Shown here piece by piece: positions 1-8,187 of a stretch of 35,090 bases of DNA; position 1 is the stretch's first letter, and each line of letters begins with the position of its first letter. This DNA is from Flavobacteriales bacterium (GTDB taxonomy: Bacteria > Bacteroidota > Bacteroidia > Flavobacteriales > PHOS-HE28). Under the pieces are notes generated by a model. It made no database searches and was not told where the DNA came from. It was given only the letters and a program-made list of their open reading frames with translations. The stretch is from positions 1 through 35,090 of the forward strand of contig SSGN01000227.1 in NCBI GenBank assembly GCA_008016945.1, written 5' to 3'. The position numbers and the translations under genes were made by a program.

Positions 1-750
1 CAGTGAGGTCCATGAGCGAGGCGGAAGTGGGGATGGTGATCCCGAACACGTTCACCTGATCACTTGCCGGGTTCGGCCCGATCGAGATGCTCGGTGAGCC
101 GTCCAGGACATCCGCACCCAGCCCGATCTCGCATGGTCCATCCACACGATGGACTTCCAAGTCCGCATCCGAATGGCAGCGCAGTCGACCACGACCGCCG
201 TCGATCAGGAAGTAGGTCGACGATGAAATGTCCAGGTACAGTTCTAACGGTCCAATGCGCTCGAAGATCGTGTCAGCAACGAAGACGATATCCTCCAAGG
301 TGGCTTCGACGGCGAGGTAGCGGAGCGAGGTGTTCGAGACCATCGCGTGACCGGTGTCCGTCACGATCATAGTGGTGCCACCATCAAGCCACGAGGTCGG
401 GAACTGCCAACGGTCCCCGGGAACTGCACCGAAGTGGAACAAGGTGTCGAACGCACTCCCATCCCAGACGTGGATGAGGCCGTTCGGAGCGGTGTGCGTG
501 TACATGGTGTACGGCCCTCCTTGCCAGGGTGTGTTGGTCTGGTCGCTCCACCCATGCTCAACAATGGTGAAGGTCTCACACACGGAATCGGCAAAGAGGA
601 CATTCCCGGTGTAGCGCGTTTCAACGTAGCCGTGGTCCCCCAAGCAGTGTAAGGGTAGTCGTGGTACCACAGCGCTCCAGGCTCGCACCATGATTGAGCG
701 GCCGCTTGCATGGTGACCAAGAGGGCGGGTGCAAGCATCCAGTGTGCCAT
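1..750 (-). CDS. Secreted protein with T9SS type A sorting domain; 3' end outside window, internal frameshift
   Basis: The N-terminus from the ATG at 750 is a signal peptide ending in an AQS-like cleavage site, followed by WCEPGALWYHDYPYTAWG. The reading frame then breaks at a run of five C (plus strand, 637-641). One extra base there joins it to a long open frame running to the window edge that reads GYVETRYTGNVLFADSVCE and onward. Near position 60 that frame contains SISIGPNPASDQVNVFGI, which resembles the start of the roughly 80-residue T9SS type A C-terminal sorting domain. The protein would therefore be exported through the Sec and T9SS routes and released or anchored at the cell surface; its function is unknown. 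The frameshift may be a sequencing error in a homopolymer or a real mutation. A TTG nine bases upstream of the ATG is a less likely start. Confidence 0.75.
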
Positions 751-836
751 GAGGTTCAAGTTGGGTTGGGTGAACTATCGCCTTCGAACCAGACATGAAT
801 GTACGGACTTTCGCTGCCCCGCCCGCGCCTTCAACG

Positions 837-865
837 AAGAAGCCCCGCTTCGCAGCAGGGCTTCC
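837..865 (-). terminator. Likely terminator downstream of efp
   Basis: A seven-base-pair stem, GAAGCCC (839-845) with GGGCTTC (858-864), encloses a 12-base loop. Read on the minus strand it is followed by a moderately T-rich stretch. It lies 20 bases past the efp stop codon and before the next minus-strand gene. The T tract is weak, so this is a probable rather than certain intrinsic terminator. Confidence 0.5.
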
Positions 866-884
866 AACGCGTCTTGATGGACCC

Positions 885-1448
885 TTATTTCTTCACGCGG
901 TCCATGTACTCACCGGTCTCGGTGTCCACGCGTACCACGGTGCCGATCTCCACGAAGCTGGGTACCTGGATCTCCGCGCCGCCGTCCAAGGTGGCGGCTT
1001 TCATCACCTTGTTGCTGGTGTCGCCCTTCACCACGGTCTCGGTATAGGTCACCTCCAGCTCCACCACTTTCGGCGGGCGGGCGAAGATGGGCGTATCGCT
1101 TTCGAAACCGATCTGCACCACCATCTCCTCCTTCATGAAACGCATGGCATCGCCGAAAAGGGTCGCCGGGATGTACTTCTGGTCGTACGAGGTCTGGTCC
1201 ATGCACACCAGGTTCTCGCCTTCGCGGTAGAGGGATTGTAGTTCATGCACCTCCACGCGGAGCACTTCCATGGTCTCGCCGCTGCGCCAACGGTGTTCGT
1301 TGAGTTTGCCGTTGCGCAGGTTGCGCATCTTGCCCTGGTAGAAGGCGCGCAGGTTGCCCGGCGTGCGGTGCTGCCATTCCATGATCTGGCAGATGTCGTT
1401 GTTGAAGCGGATGTAGGAACCGATGTTCACGTCGGCGGTAGAGGCCAT
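885..1448 (-). CDS. efp: Translation elongation factor P
   Basis: EF-P binds between the P and E sites of the ribosome and relieves stalling at consecutive prolines. The 187 residues match the family length and three-domain layout: a KOW-like N-terminal domain (about 1-65) and two OB folds, ending in the family pattern DTETGEYMDRVKK. The tip loop of domain I reads RTPGNLRAF, so the position of the modified lysine in E. coli EF-P (K34 in PGKGQAF) is Asn32 here. The start was chosen at MASTADVN, the usual Bacteroidota N-terminus. A TATTTTCG element at 1498-1505 (minus), close to the -7 consensus of the phylum, may be its promoter. It is the last gene of the leftward lpx cluster; a hairpin terminator follows. 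Confidence 0.97.
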   Translation of the reverse strand: MASTADVNIGSYIRFNNDICQIMEWQHRTPGNLRAFYQGKMRNLRNGKLNEHRWRSGETMEVLRVEVHELQSLYREGENLVCMDQTSYDQKYIPATLFGDAMRFMKEEMVVQIGFESDTPIFARPPKVVELEVTYTETVVKGDTSNKVMKAATLDGGAEIQVPSFVEIGTVVRVDTETGEYMDRVKK

Positions 1449-1526
1449 GGGGAGGGGGATTTGCTGGGTTCGGACCCGAACTTGGCCGGGCGGGCCGCGA
1501 AAATAGGACTTGATGCGGGAACGTGC

Positions 1527-2150
1527 TCAGCCCTTGTAGGCGCCGATCTCGATGGTGGCGGTGCACAAGGCGTATTCCGCCGTTTGCCGGTTGCTGGCCA
1601 CCACCAGGGTGCGTTGGCCGATGTGTTGCTCCAGCACCGCCCCGAACCAGGCGATGGCCTCGGCGTCCAGGTTGCTCGTGGGCTCGTCCAACAACAGCAG
1701 CGGGGTGTCGCTGAGGATGGCCAGTGCCAGCTTCAACCGCTGTTTCATGCCACTGCTGAAGTGCGACACCTGCTTGTGCAAGGCGTTCTCCAGGTAGGCG
1801 GTACGGGCCACCTCCCGCACCCCGAAACCGGACAACAACGGCTTGAACCGTGCGTGGAAGGCGATCGCTTGCTCCAGGGTAAGCTCTTCGTACAACCCCA
1901 GGTAGGGCGCGGCGATGCTCACGTGGCGGTACACCTCCTCCTGTGGGATGGTGTGGGCGCCCGTGCGGTGGGTGATGTGGCCCTCGGTGGGGATGAGGGC
2001 ACCTCCGATCACTTGGAGCAAGGTGCTTTTCCCGCTGCCGTTGGGGCCGAGCAGGGCTGTGCGGCTACCCGTTCGGAGTTCTAAGGTGACGCCACGGAAC
2101 ACCACTTCGCGCCCGAAGGTCCTGCCAATGTGTTGGAGTGCGATGTTCAT
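1527..2150 (-). CDS. ABC transporter ATP-binding protein
   Basis: This 207-residue protein is a single stand-alone nucleotide-binding domain. Walker A is GPNGSGKST (near residue 35), the signature region is FSSGMKQRL, and Walker B is LLLLDEPTSNLD. The GMKQRL form is typical of ATPases that partner ABC-2 type exporters; the usual first Gly of SGGMKQR is Ser here. No permease gene is adjacent, so the transported substrate cannot be inferred. The gene lies 52 bases downstream of lpxA on the same strand and is probably co-transcribed with the lipid A genes, which hints at an envelope role but does not prove it. CcmA-like heme exporter ATPases are similar in size, but no ccm genes are present. Confidence 0.88.
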   Translation of the reverse strand: MNIALQHIGRTFGREVVFRGVTLELRTGSRTALLGPNGSGKSTLLQVIGGALIPTEGHITHRTGAHTIPQEEVYRHVSIAAPYLGLYEELTLEQAIAFHARFKPLLSGFGVREVARTAYLENALHKQVSHFSSGMKQRLKLALAILSDTPLLLLDEPTSNLDAEAIAWFGAVLEQHIGQRTLVVASNRQTAEYALCTATIEIGAYKG

Positions 2151-2202
2151 GCGAAGGTCCCGCGTCGTAGGAGGGGGGGCGGGTGGAGCGCACCCGGCCA
2201 GG

Positions 2203-2985
2203 TCACTCCGCCAGCCCGCGCATGATGCCCTTGGGGCTGTTGTTGATGAAGTCCAGGATGATCCCCCGCTCAGGGCTGCGGGGTAAGGTCTGCATCACGT
2301 TCTGTACCGCGCGTTCCACATTGCTGTTGCGTACGAAGATCTCGCGGTAGATGTCCTCGATGCGGGCGATGGCGTCGTCCGCATAGCCGCGGCGGCGCAG
2401 GCCCACCACGTTCACACCCATATAGCTCAGGGGTTCGCGGGCGGCCTTCACGAAGGGCGGAACGTTCTTCCGCACCAACGAGGCTCCGGCGATGAAGCTG
2501 TGCGCACCGATGTGGATGAACTGTTGCACGGCCACGTTGCCCTCCAAGATGGCCCAGTCGTCGATGGTGACGTGCCCGGCCAGGTTCACGCTGTTGGCGA
2601 TCACGATGTTGTTGCCCAGGATGCAATCGTGCGCCAGGTGCACGTATGCCATCAGCAGGCAGTTGCTGCCCACGGCGGTCTTCTCGCGGTCCGCGGTGCC
2701 CCGGTTGATGGTGACGCATTCGCGCACCGTGGTGCCATCGCCCACTTCGGCCGTGGTCTTCTCGCCGGCGAACTTCAGGTCCTGCGGGATGGCGCTGATC
2801 ACCGCACCGGGGAAGATCCGGCAGCGGCTGCCGATGCGGGCACCATCCATCAGCACCGCATTGGGGCCGATCCACGTGCCATCACCGATCACCACATCGC
2901 CATGGATGGTGGCGAAGGGCTCCACGGTCACATCATGGCCTAACCGCGCGTCCGGATGGATGTAGGCGAGCTTGGAGATGCTCAT
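2203..2985 (-). CDS. lpxA: Acyl-ACP--UDP-N-acetylglucosamine O-acyltransferase
   Basis: LpxA catalyses the first step of lipid A synthesis, moving a hydroxyacyl chain from ACP to UDP-GlcNAc in the cytoplasm. The 260 residues form the expected left-handed beta helix of hexapeptide repeats (for example IGDGTWIG and IHIGAHSFIAG). The catalytic histidine lies in AYVHLAHDCILGNN, equivalent to His125 of E. coli. Its ATG overlaps the TGA of the upstream lpxC-fabZ gene by one base (TGATG at 2983-2987), so the two are almost certainly translationally coupled. The C-terminal helical region (YADDAIARIEDIYREIF) is also as expected. Confidence 0.97.
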   Translation of the reverse strand: MSISKLAYIHPDARLGHDVTVEPFATIHGDVVIGDGTWIGPNAVLMDGARIGSRCRIFPGAVISAIPQDLKFAGEKTTAEVGDGTTVRECVTINRGTADREKTAVGSNCLLMAYVHLAHDCILGNNIVIANSVNLAGHVTIDDWAILEGNVAVQQFIHIGAHSFIAGASLVRKNVPPFVKAAREPLSYMGVNVVGLRRRGYADDAIARIEDIYREIFVRNSNVERAVQNVMQTLPRSPERGIILDFINNSPKGIMRGLAE

Positions 2986-4448
2986 CAGGCCTGGGCTTTG
3001 GTGGTTTCCTTGGCGACGTTCTCGGAGCTTTCGGTCTTCGGCGCCTTGTCGCGGGCGATCTGCGCCATCATCTCGGCCTCCACGGCGGGTTGCCCGTTCA
3101 CGTATCCCACACCACGCATGTGCACGATGCCGCGCCGGATGGGGGTGATCAGCTCCAGCCGGAACACCAGGGTGTCGCCTGGCACCACCTTGCGCCGGTA
3201 GCGGATGCCGTCGGTCTTCAGGAAGTAGGTGGTGTAGTTCTCCGGGTCGGGCACTTTGCTCAGCGCGAAGATGCCGCCTACCTGGGCCATGGCTTCCACC
3301 TGCAACACGCCGGGCATCACCGGGTTCCCGGGGAAGTGGCCGGTGAAGTGGGGCTCGTTGAGCGTAACGTTCTTCACCCCGATGATGCTGTTCTCGTCCA
3401 TGCTCATCACCTTGTCCACGAGCAGGAACGGATAGCGGTGCGGCAACAGTTTGTGGATGGCCACGTTGTCATACAACGGTTCCTTGGTCAGGTCCACATG
3501 GGCCACGGGGTTCTTCTCCTCCTCGCGGATGCGCTCTTTGATCCGCTTGGCGAAGCTGGTGTTGCCGAAGTGGCCGGGACGCGCTGCGAGGATGTGGCCT
3601 TTGATGGGGCGGCCCACCAGGGCCAGGTCGCCCACGATGTCCAGTAGCTTGTGCCGCGCCGGTTCGTTGAAGAACTTCAGGTCCGTGGTGTTCACCACAC
3701 CGTTGCGACGGATCTGCAGGTCCTGGTATTCGCGGCCCAGGTTCTTGGCGAGCTCCTGTAATTTCTCTTTCGTGGTGTCCTCGCGATCCTCCAGCACGAT
3801 GGCGTTGTTCAGGTCGCCACCCTTGATCAGGCCGGCTTTCGCCAGTTGTTCCAGTTCGCGAAGGAACACGAAGGTGCGGCACGGGGCGATCTCCTCCTTG
3901 AACTCCTCCACCCGGTACATGCTTGCGTGCTGGGTGCCGAGCACCGGACTGTTGTAGTCCACCATCACGGTGAGGCGGAATTCGCCACCGGGCGCGGGTA
4001 CCCCCAGGATCTCGGTGCCCTTCTCCTCGGTCTCGAACCAGAGCGGATCCTTCAATACATACCAGTTGCGCTTGGCATCCTGCTGCTCCAGGCCCACGCT
4101 CTCGATGGCATGCACGAAGGGCAACGCACTGCCATCCATGATGGGCATCTCGGGGCCGCTCACCTGGATCAAGCAATTGTCCACCCCCAGGGCATAGAGC
4201 GCGCTGAGCACGTGTTCGGTGGTGTTCACCATGACGTTGCCCTTGCCCAGCGTGGTGCCGCGCGCGGTGCTCACCACCAGGTCGGCGTCGGCGTCGATGA
4301 TGGGTTCGCCCTCCAGGTCGGTGCGCTGGAATTTGTAGCCGTGGCCCACGGGGGCCGGGCGAAGGGTAAGGGTCACGGGGACGCCGGTGTGCAGGCCGAT
4401 CCCCTGAAGGGTGGCGCTGCCGCGGAGGGTGTGTTGGAAGTCGCTCAT
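2985..4448 (-). CDS. lpxC/fabZ: Bifunctional UDP-3-O-acyl-GlcNAc deacetylase / 3-hydroxyacyl-ACP dehydratase
   Basis: This is a 487-residue fusion of two enzymes. Residues 1 to about 320 are LpxC, the zinc deacetylase that commits the cell to lipid A synthesis. Zinc-site motifs are TTEHVLSAL (His79) and ARHKLLDIVGDLAL (His and Asp). Residues from about 335 are FabZ, the fatty acid synthesis dehydratase, with the hot-dog motif HFPGNPVMPGVLQVEAMAQ holding the catalytic His and Glu. The fusion is a known Bacteroidota trait and couples the pools of hydroxyacyl-ACP used for phospholipid and lipid A. The C-terminal tail is charged and low in complexity (rich in Lys, Thr, Ala). lpxD lies 70 bases upstream and lpxA overlaps downstream. 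Confidence 0.97.
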   Translation of the reverse strand: MSDFQHTLRGSATLQGIGLHTGVPVTLTLRPAPVGHGYKFQRTDLEGEPIIDADADLVVSTARGTTLGKGNVMVNTTEHVLSALYALGVDNCLIQVSGPEMPIMDGSALPFVHAIESVGLEQQDAKRNWYVLKDPLWFETEEKGTEILGVPAPGGEFRLTVMVDYNSPVLGTQHASMYRVEEFKEEIAPCRTFVFLRELEQLAKAGLIKGGDLNNAIVLEDREDTTKEKLQELAKNLGREYQDLQIRRNGVVNTTDLKFFNEPARHKLLDIVGDLALVGRPIKGHILAARPGHFGNTSFAKRIKERIREEEKNPVAHVDLTKEPLYDNVAIHKLLPHRYPFLLVDKVMSMDENSIIGVKNVTLNEPHFTGHFPGNPVMPGVLQVEAMAQVGGIFALSKVPDPENYTTYFLKTDGIRYRRKVVPGDTLVFRLELITPIRRGIVHMRGVGYVNGQPAVEAEMMAQIARDKAPKTESSENVAKETTKAQA

Positions 4449-4518
4449 GCCGGATGCAAGGGCGCACCTGGCGCCCGATGGATAGGAACGGCTAAGGTAG
4501 AAAGCCGCGCTGTTCCGA

Positions 4519-5580
4519 CTACTTCCGGACGGCGTTGTTCAGCATCTCGCGCAGGGCCGCCAGCTCTTTTTCCAGGGTGTCCACGCGCCGCTTCAGGTCG
4601 GGCAGGTTGCGGTACACCACGAAACTGCGGTCGTGCAGGCTTTTCTTGAAGGCCGGGGAGCCTTGGACGGTCTCGCCGTCGCCGATGTTGCTCCCGATGC
4701 CGCTTTGGGCCGCGATCCGCACCCGGTCGCCGATCACCAGGTGGCCCGCGATGCCCACCTGCCCACCGATCTGCCCATGGTCGCCGATCCTGGTGCTGCC
4801 GGCGATGCCCGCCTGCGAGACCACCACGTTGTGCGCTCCGATCTCCGCATTGTGCCCCACCTGCACCAGGTTGTCCAGCTTGGTGCCCGTGCGAATGAGG
4901 GTGTGGCCGATGGTGGCCCGGTCCACCGTGGTGTTGGCGCCGATCTCCACATGGTCTTCCAGGATCACATGGCCCACCTGCGGCATCTTCTCGTAGGTGC
5001 CATCGCTGCGGGGCACGAATCCGAAGCCATCCGCCCCCAGTACGGCACCGCTATGGATCACGCAGTGCGCCCCGACCTGGGTCTGGTGATACAGCTTCAC
5101 CCCGGCATGGATCCGCGTATTCTCCCCGATCCGGCAGCGGTCGCCGATGTAGCTGTTGGGGAAGATCTTCACCCCATCGGCCAACTCCACATCGTCGCCC
5201 ACATAGCAGAAGGCCCCGATGTACACGTTCTTGCCGATGCGTGCCTTGGGGCTCACGTAGCTGGGCTGTTCGTAGCCCTTCTTCTCGTATTGAAGTTCTG
5301 CATTCCGCTCCAGCAGGTGGGTGAAGGCCATGCGGGCATCCTTCACACGGATCAGGGTCAACGTCTTGGGCAGCGCCCGGCCCGGCTGGAAATCGTGGTT
5401 GACGATGGCGATGGTGGCCTTCGTGGTGTAGATGTGATCGGTATAGCGGGGGTTGGCCAGGAAGGTGAGGGTGCCACTGCGGGCCTCCTCGATCTTGGCC
5501 AGGTCGCTCACCAGGACCTGCGGGTCGCCATCGACCACGCCTTCCAACAGGTCGGCGATCTGTTCTGCGGTGAACTGCAT
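4519..5580 (-). CDS. lpxD: UDP-3-O-(3-hydroxyacyl)glucosamine N-acyltransferase
   Basis: LpxD adds the second acyl chain, as an amide, to UDP-3-O-acyl-GlcN after LpxC. The 353 residues comprise the N-terminal uridine-binding domain (about 1-100), hexapeptide repeats of the left-handed beta helix (about 105-310), and a C-terminal helix (RVDTLEKELAALREML) that packs in the trimer. The conserved block GADGFGFVPRSDGTYEKMPQVG and the catalytic histidine in LVQVGHNAEIGAHN are present. A TACCTTCG element at 5585-5592 (minus) sits just before the ATG and resembles the Bacteroidota -7 box, so the transcript may be nearly leaderless. No matching -33 TTG was found. Confidence 0.96.
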   Translation of the reverse strand: MQFTAEQIADLLEGVVDGDPQVLVSDLAKIEEARSGTLTFLANPRYTDHIYTTKATIAIVNHDFQPGRALPKTLTLIRVKDARMAFTHLLERNAELQYEKKGYEQPSYVSPKARIGKNVYIGAFCYVGDDVELADGVKIFPNSYIGDRCRIGENTRIHAGVKLYHQTQVGAHCVIHSGAVLGADGFGFVPRSDGTYEKMPQVGHVILEDHVEIGANTTVDRATIGHTLIRTGTKLDNLVQVGHNAEIGAHNVVVSQAGIAGSTRIGDHGQIGGQVGIAGHLVIGDRVRIAAQSGIGSNIGDGETVQGSPAFKKSLHDRSFVVYRNLPDLKRRVDTLEKELAALREMLNNAVRK

Positions 5581-5627
5581 GGCACGAAGGTACCGGGTGA
5601 TGGTCTACGGTCGTTCCGGAAGGGACA

Positions 5628-6173
5628 TCACTCCAAGGGTAGGCTCACCCCAGTGCGGTCCCATTTGAGGTTGAGCGCTGGTGGTGTGCTGCTCACATCA
5701 ATGGTGAACATCTCCACTTCGGTCGGCAATTCCTGCACGGGCACCTCCACCCGCAGGACGTCAGCCGTGGGGTCGAGTTGGGCCTCGCCGCCGTACGTCA
5801 CCCCCCACGAGTAGCTCTTGCTGTTGAGGATCACCGTCCATGCGTCGGGCTGTGGGATGGTCCACAAGGTGTACTTGCCTGCGGGTAATGGCTGCCCACC
5901 CAGTTTGATGTCCTTGTCCACCTCCACGGTGGTGGCCTCGTTGGCACCGGTGCGCCACACCTTGCCATAGGGCACCAGTTCACCGAAGATCACCCGCCCT
6001 TTCTTGCTCGGCCGGCTGTAGTCCACCGTTATCGAGAGATCGTTCACCGTATAGGTGTTCACCTCTTCGGGGCTGGCCTTCTTGGTCTGCGACTTCATGT
6101 AGTTGAAGCCGAGGTAGCCCAAGGCGAAGAGCACGGCAACGATGAGCAGGATGTTCTTCAGGAATTTTGGCAT
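5628..6173 (-). CDS. DUF2911 domain-containing membrane-anchored protein
   Basis: From the ATG at 6173 the protein has 181 residues. An N-terminal hydrophobic segment (about 6-25) acts as a signal anchor or uncleaved signal. Residues from about 40 form a DUF2911 domain, recognised by the run GELVPYGKVWRTGANEAT and later LPAGKYTLWTIP. DUF2911 proteins are common in Bacteroidota, probably periplasmic, and have no established function. The upstream in-frame extension to 6254 was rejected because it lacks a hydrophobic start and the typical N-terminus begins at MPKFLKN. It lies 47 bases upstream of lpxD on the same strand. Confidence 0.85.
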   Translation of the reverse strand: MPKFLKNILLIVAVLFALGYLGFNYMKSQTKKASPEEVNTYTVNDLSITVDYSRPSKKGRVIFGELVPYGKVWRTGANEATTVEVDKDIKLGGQPLPAGKYTLWTIPQPDAWTVILNSKSYSWGVTYGGEAQLDPTADVLRVEVPVQELPTEVEMFTIDVSSTPPALNLKWDRTGVSLPLE

Positions 6174-6190
6174 GGGCCAGCGTGTGCAGG

Positions 6191-6198
6191 CAAATGTA
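6191..6198 (-). promoter_or_regulatory. Possible -7 promoter element for the DUF2911 gene
   Basis: The minus strand reads TACATTTG, an exact match to the Bacteroidota -7 consensus TAnnTTTG, 17 bases upstream of the chosen start. No TTG was seen at the usual -33 distance, so the call rests on one element. Confidence 0.4.
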
Positions 6199-6734
6199 GT
6201 GGGGTAGCGGGATCCTCGGTTCGGGGGTGGTGCCGGGCGTTGAGCGTGGCGCATGGCGGGGCTAAAGACCTGGCCTGATCACACCCGACCGAACACCGCG
6301 AGACTATGGGCGTGCGTTTCCGGGGAATGCATGCACAGTGTCCTCCGAAAGCCCCGGCGCACGGAGTGCCGAGTTCACGAGGGATCGTGCATTCAACAAC
6401 CTCCCCCTGACGTCATCGCGAGGGATTGTATATGCAACGATCCCGAAGCGATCCTTGATCTGAACCCGTCGGGGGGCAAGGAGCGCTTCGGCGGCCTATC
6501 GGTATGCTCGCCATGTCGGTGTGGCCGCGCACAGGAGGCCGACGGTGCGGGCCTTCCACCACCGCTCCGATCCATGCGATGTTCAATGACCGATGCGTTG
6601 TGTAGCCCATTCGTGCCATTCACGGGTGCCCGGGTCTTCGCACGGTACGTTCGCTGCGGACCGGTCGTTGCTCCGTGCAACGGTTGGTGGCCCGGTACAC
6701 GGAAGCCGATGAGGCGATCGGGCTCTTCTTGGGT
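6199..6734. other. Gene-free interval between HD gene and DUF2911 gene
   Basis: About 540 bases hold no convincing gene. Open frames here have no recognisable domain and a composition unlike the neighbours. The interval carries the imperfect repeat listed at 6379-6455. No terminator with a T tract was seen. Confidence 0.55.
6379..6455. repeat. Imperfect short repeat resembling the dispersed GTCATTGCGAGG type
   Basis: GAGGGATCGTGCATTCAAC (6379-6397) and GAGGGATTGTATATGCAAC (6420-6438) match at 15 of 19 bases. The second copy is preceded by GTCATCGCGAG and followed by GATCCCGAAGCGATCC. This layout recalls the GTCATTGCGAGG...GAAGCAATC intergenic repeat that occurs in many unrelated bacteria. 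GGATTGT and ACGATCC can also pair as a small hairpin. Confidence 0.4.
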
Positions 6735-7952
6735 TCAGCCTTGCGACCACCGCGGCCAGGCCAGGTAGAATTTCTCCACGGGCCGGGCCAGCGCGGCGAT
6801 CCCCAGGTTGTCGCTGGCCTCGGCGATGTCGCGCAGCGTGCCGTCCTTGTACAGCAGTTCGATGCGGTCCTTGGCCGGATCGTACGCGTTGTTCACGATG
6901 CTGCCGGTGAGCACGAACCGCGACGCATCGGCCAGCGGAATGCCCAGTCGCTGCGCCACCTCGCTGCGCAGTTGCCCCACATGGGTGTCGTTCCACGGGA
7001 TGTTCTGCAGGCGGATGCGCAGGTTGCGCCGCGTGACCAGATCGGTGGCGAGCTGCGCCAACACCTTGTCCGGGTGGTCGCACCAGACCTTCACGGCGCC
7101 CATGATGTCGTGGTCGTCGAGCTTCAGGAAGTCCGCGAGCACGGCGGGGTCGTTGAAGGAGGCACGGTCGTGGCGCGCACTGAGGAAGCGATGCAGGGCG
7201 GGGGAGGCGAACAGGGAGGTGCCGTCGGAGGCGAGGTGTTTCGCGCGCCGAAGCGTTTCAACCAGCATCATCTCGCAGGCCACCACGGTCTTGTGCAGGT
7301 ATACCTGCCAGTACATCAGGCGACGCGCCACGAGGAATTTCTCGATGCTGTAGATCGCCTTTTCCTCCACCACCAGCTTGTCGTCCACCACCTGCAGCAT
7401 CTTGATGATGCGTTCGCCGCCGATCACGCCTTCGCTCACGCCCGTGTAGAAGCTGTCGCGGTTCAGGTAGTCGATGCGGTCCACATCAAGCTGGCTGCTC
7501 ACCAATTGGTGCAGGAAGCGCTTGGGGTGCTGGTCGCGGAAGATGCGGATGCCCAGCTCCAGCGCACCGCCGAACTCCACGTTCAGCGCGTCCATCACCA
7601 TTTCGCTCACGGCTTCGTGACCGATGCCCTCCACCAGGCTGTGTTCCAATGCATGGCTGAAGGGACCGTGGCCCACATCGTGCAGCAGAATGGCGATGCG
7701 CGCGCCCAGGGCCTCCTCGTCGGTGATGGTGTGGCCCTTGCCGCGCAGGGTGGCGATGGCCTCGCCCATGAGGTGCATGGCGCCCAAGGCATGGTGGAAC
7801 CGCGTGTGGAGGGCGCCAGGATAGACCAAATGCCCCAGCCCCAGCTGCTTGATGTAGCGCAGCCGCTGGAACCACGGATGGTCCATCAGGCGCTGTAGCA
7901 CCGGGTGCGGAACGGCGATGAAACCGTAGATCGGGTCGTTCAATATCTTCAT
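6735..7952 (-). CDS. HD domain-containing phosphohydrolase (dNTPase/SAMHD1-like)
   Basis: The 405-residue protein belongs to the HD superfamily of metal-dependent phosphohydrolases related to dGTPases and SAMHD1. Metal ligands are seen in ALHTRFHHALGAMH (about 48-60), LLHDVGHGPFSHALEH (His91-Asp92) and VDRIDYLNRDSFYTG. The substrate is not shown by the sequence; dNTPs are the family precedent. The ATG at 7952 (MKILNDPIYGF) was chosen over an upstream GTG at 7961 because homologues begin with this motif. In many Bacteroidota this gene neighbours lpxD and porX, as here. It is divergent from porX across a gap that contains a REP-like hairpin. Confidence 0.92.
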   Translation of the reverse strand: MKILNDPIYGFIAVPHPVLQRLMDHPWFQRLRYIKQLGLGHLVYPGALHTRFHHALGAMHLMGEAIATLRGKGHTITDEEALGARIAILLHDVGHGPFSHALEHSLVEGIGHEAVSEMVMDALNVEFGGALELGIRIFRDQHPKRFLHQLVSSQLDVDRIDYLNRDSFYTGVSEGVIGGERIIKMLQVVDDKLVVEEKAIYSIEKFLVARRLMYWQVYLHKTVVACEMMLVETLRRAKHLASDGTSLFASPALHRFLSARHDRASFNDPAVLADFLKLDDHDIMGAVKVWCDHPDKVLAQLATDLVTRRNLRIRLQNIPWNDTHVGQLRSEVAQRLGIPLADASRFVLTGSIVNNAYDPAKDRIELLYKDGTLRDIAEASDNLGIAALARPVEKFYLAWPRWSQG

Positions 7953-8001
7953 GGATCGCACCGCGTTGGTCGGTTCATGCCACGTGGATCCATACGCACC
8001 C

Positions 8002-8050
8002 GTAGTGTCGACCCACCGGGTCGACCTACTGCGGTCGGTGAGGAACCGAC
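8002..8050 (+). repeat. REP-like double hairpin with GTAG foot
   Basis: GTCGACCC (8007-8014) pairs with GGGTCGAC (8018-8025) around a three-base loop. The stem extends through GTAG (8002-8005) with CTAC (8026-8029), leaving one bulged T. A second hairpin, GTCGGT (8034-8039) with ACCGAC (8045-8050), follows immediately. Tandem hairpins with a GTAG foot resemble REP/SMAG-type elements mobilised by RAYT transposases in other phyla. No RAYT gene is in the window. Confidence 0.6.
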
Positions 8051-8187
8051 GCCTGCATCCCTAATGGTACACGTTACCTTCACGCCCCGAAAGTACAGGG
8101 CAATACAGCACCGGCCGGTGACGTTGCCCTTGCATGCAAGGAACACGAACCGAACCGATCACGCCCACCGGCGCCACCATACCCACC

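Noticed and set aside
6253..6768. A 171-residue open frame on the plus strand in the gap before the HD gene
   Set aside because: It has no domain, its Arg/Cys-rich composition is typical of non-coding GC-rich DNA, and it overlaps the 3' end of the HD gene.
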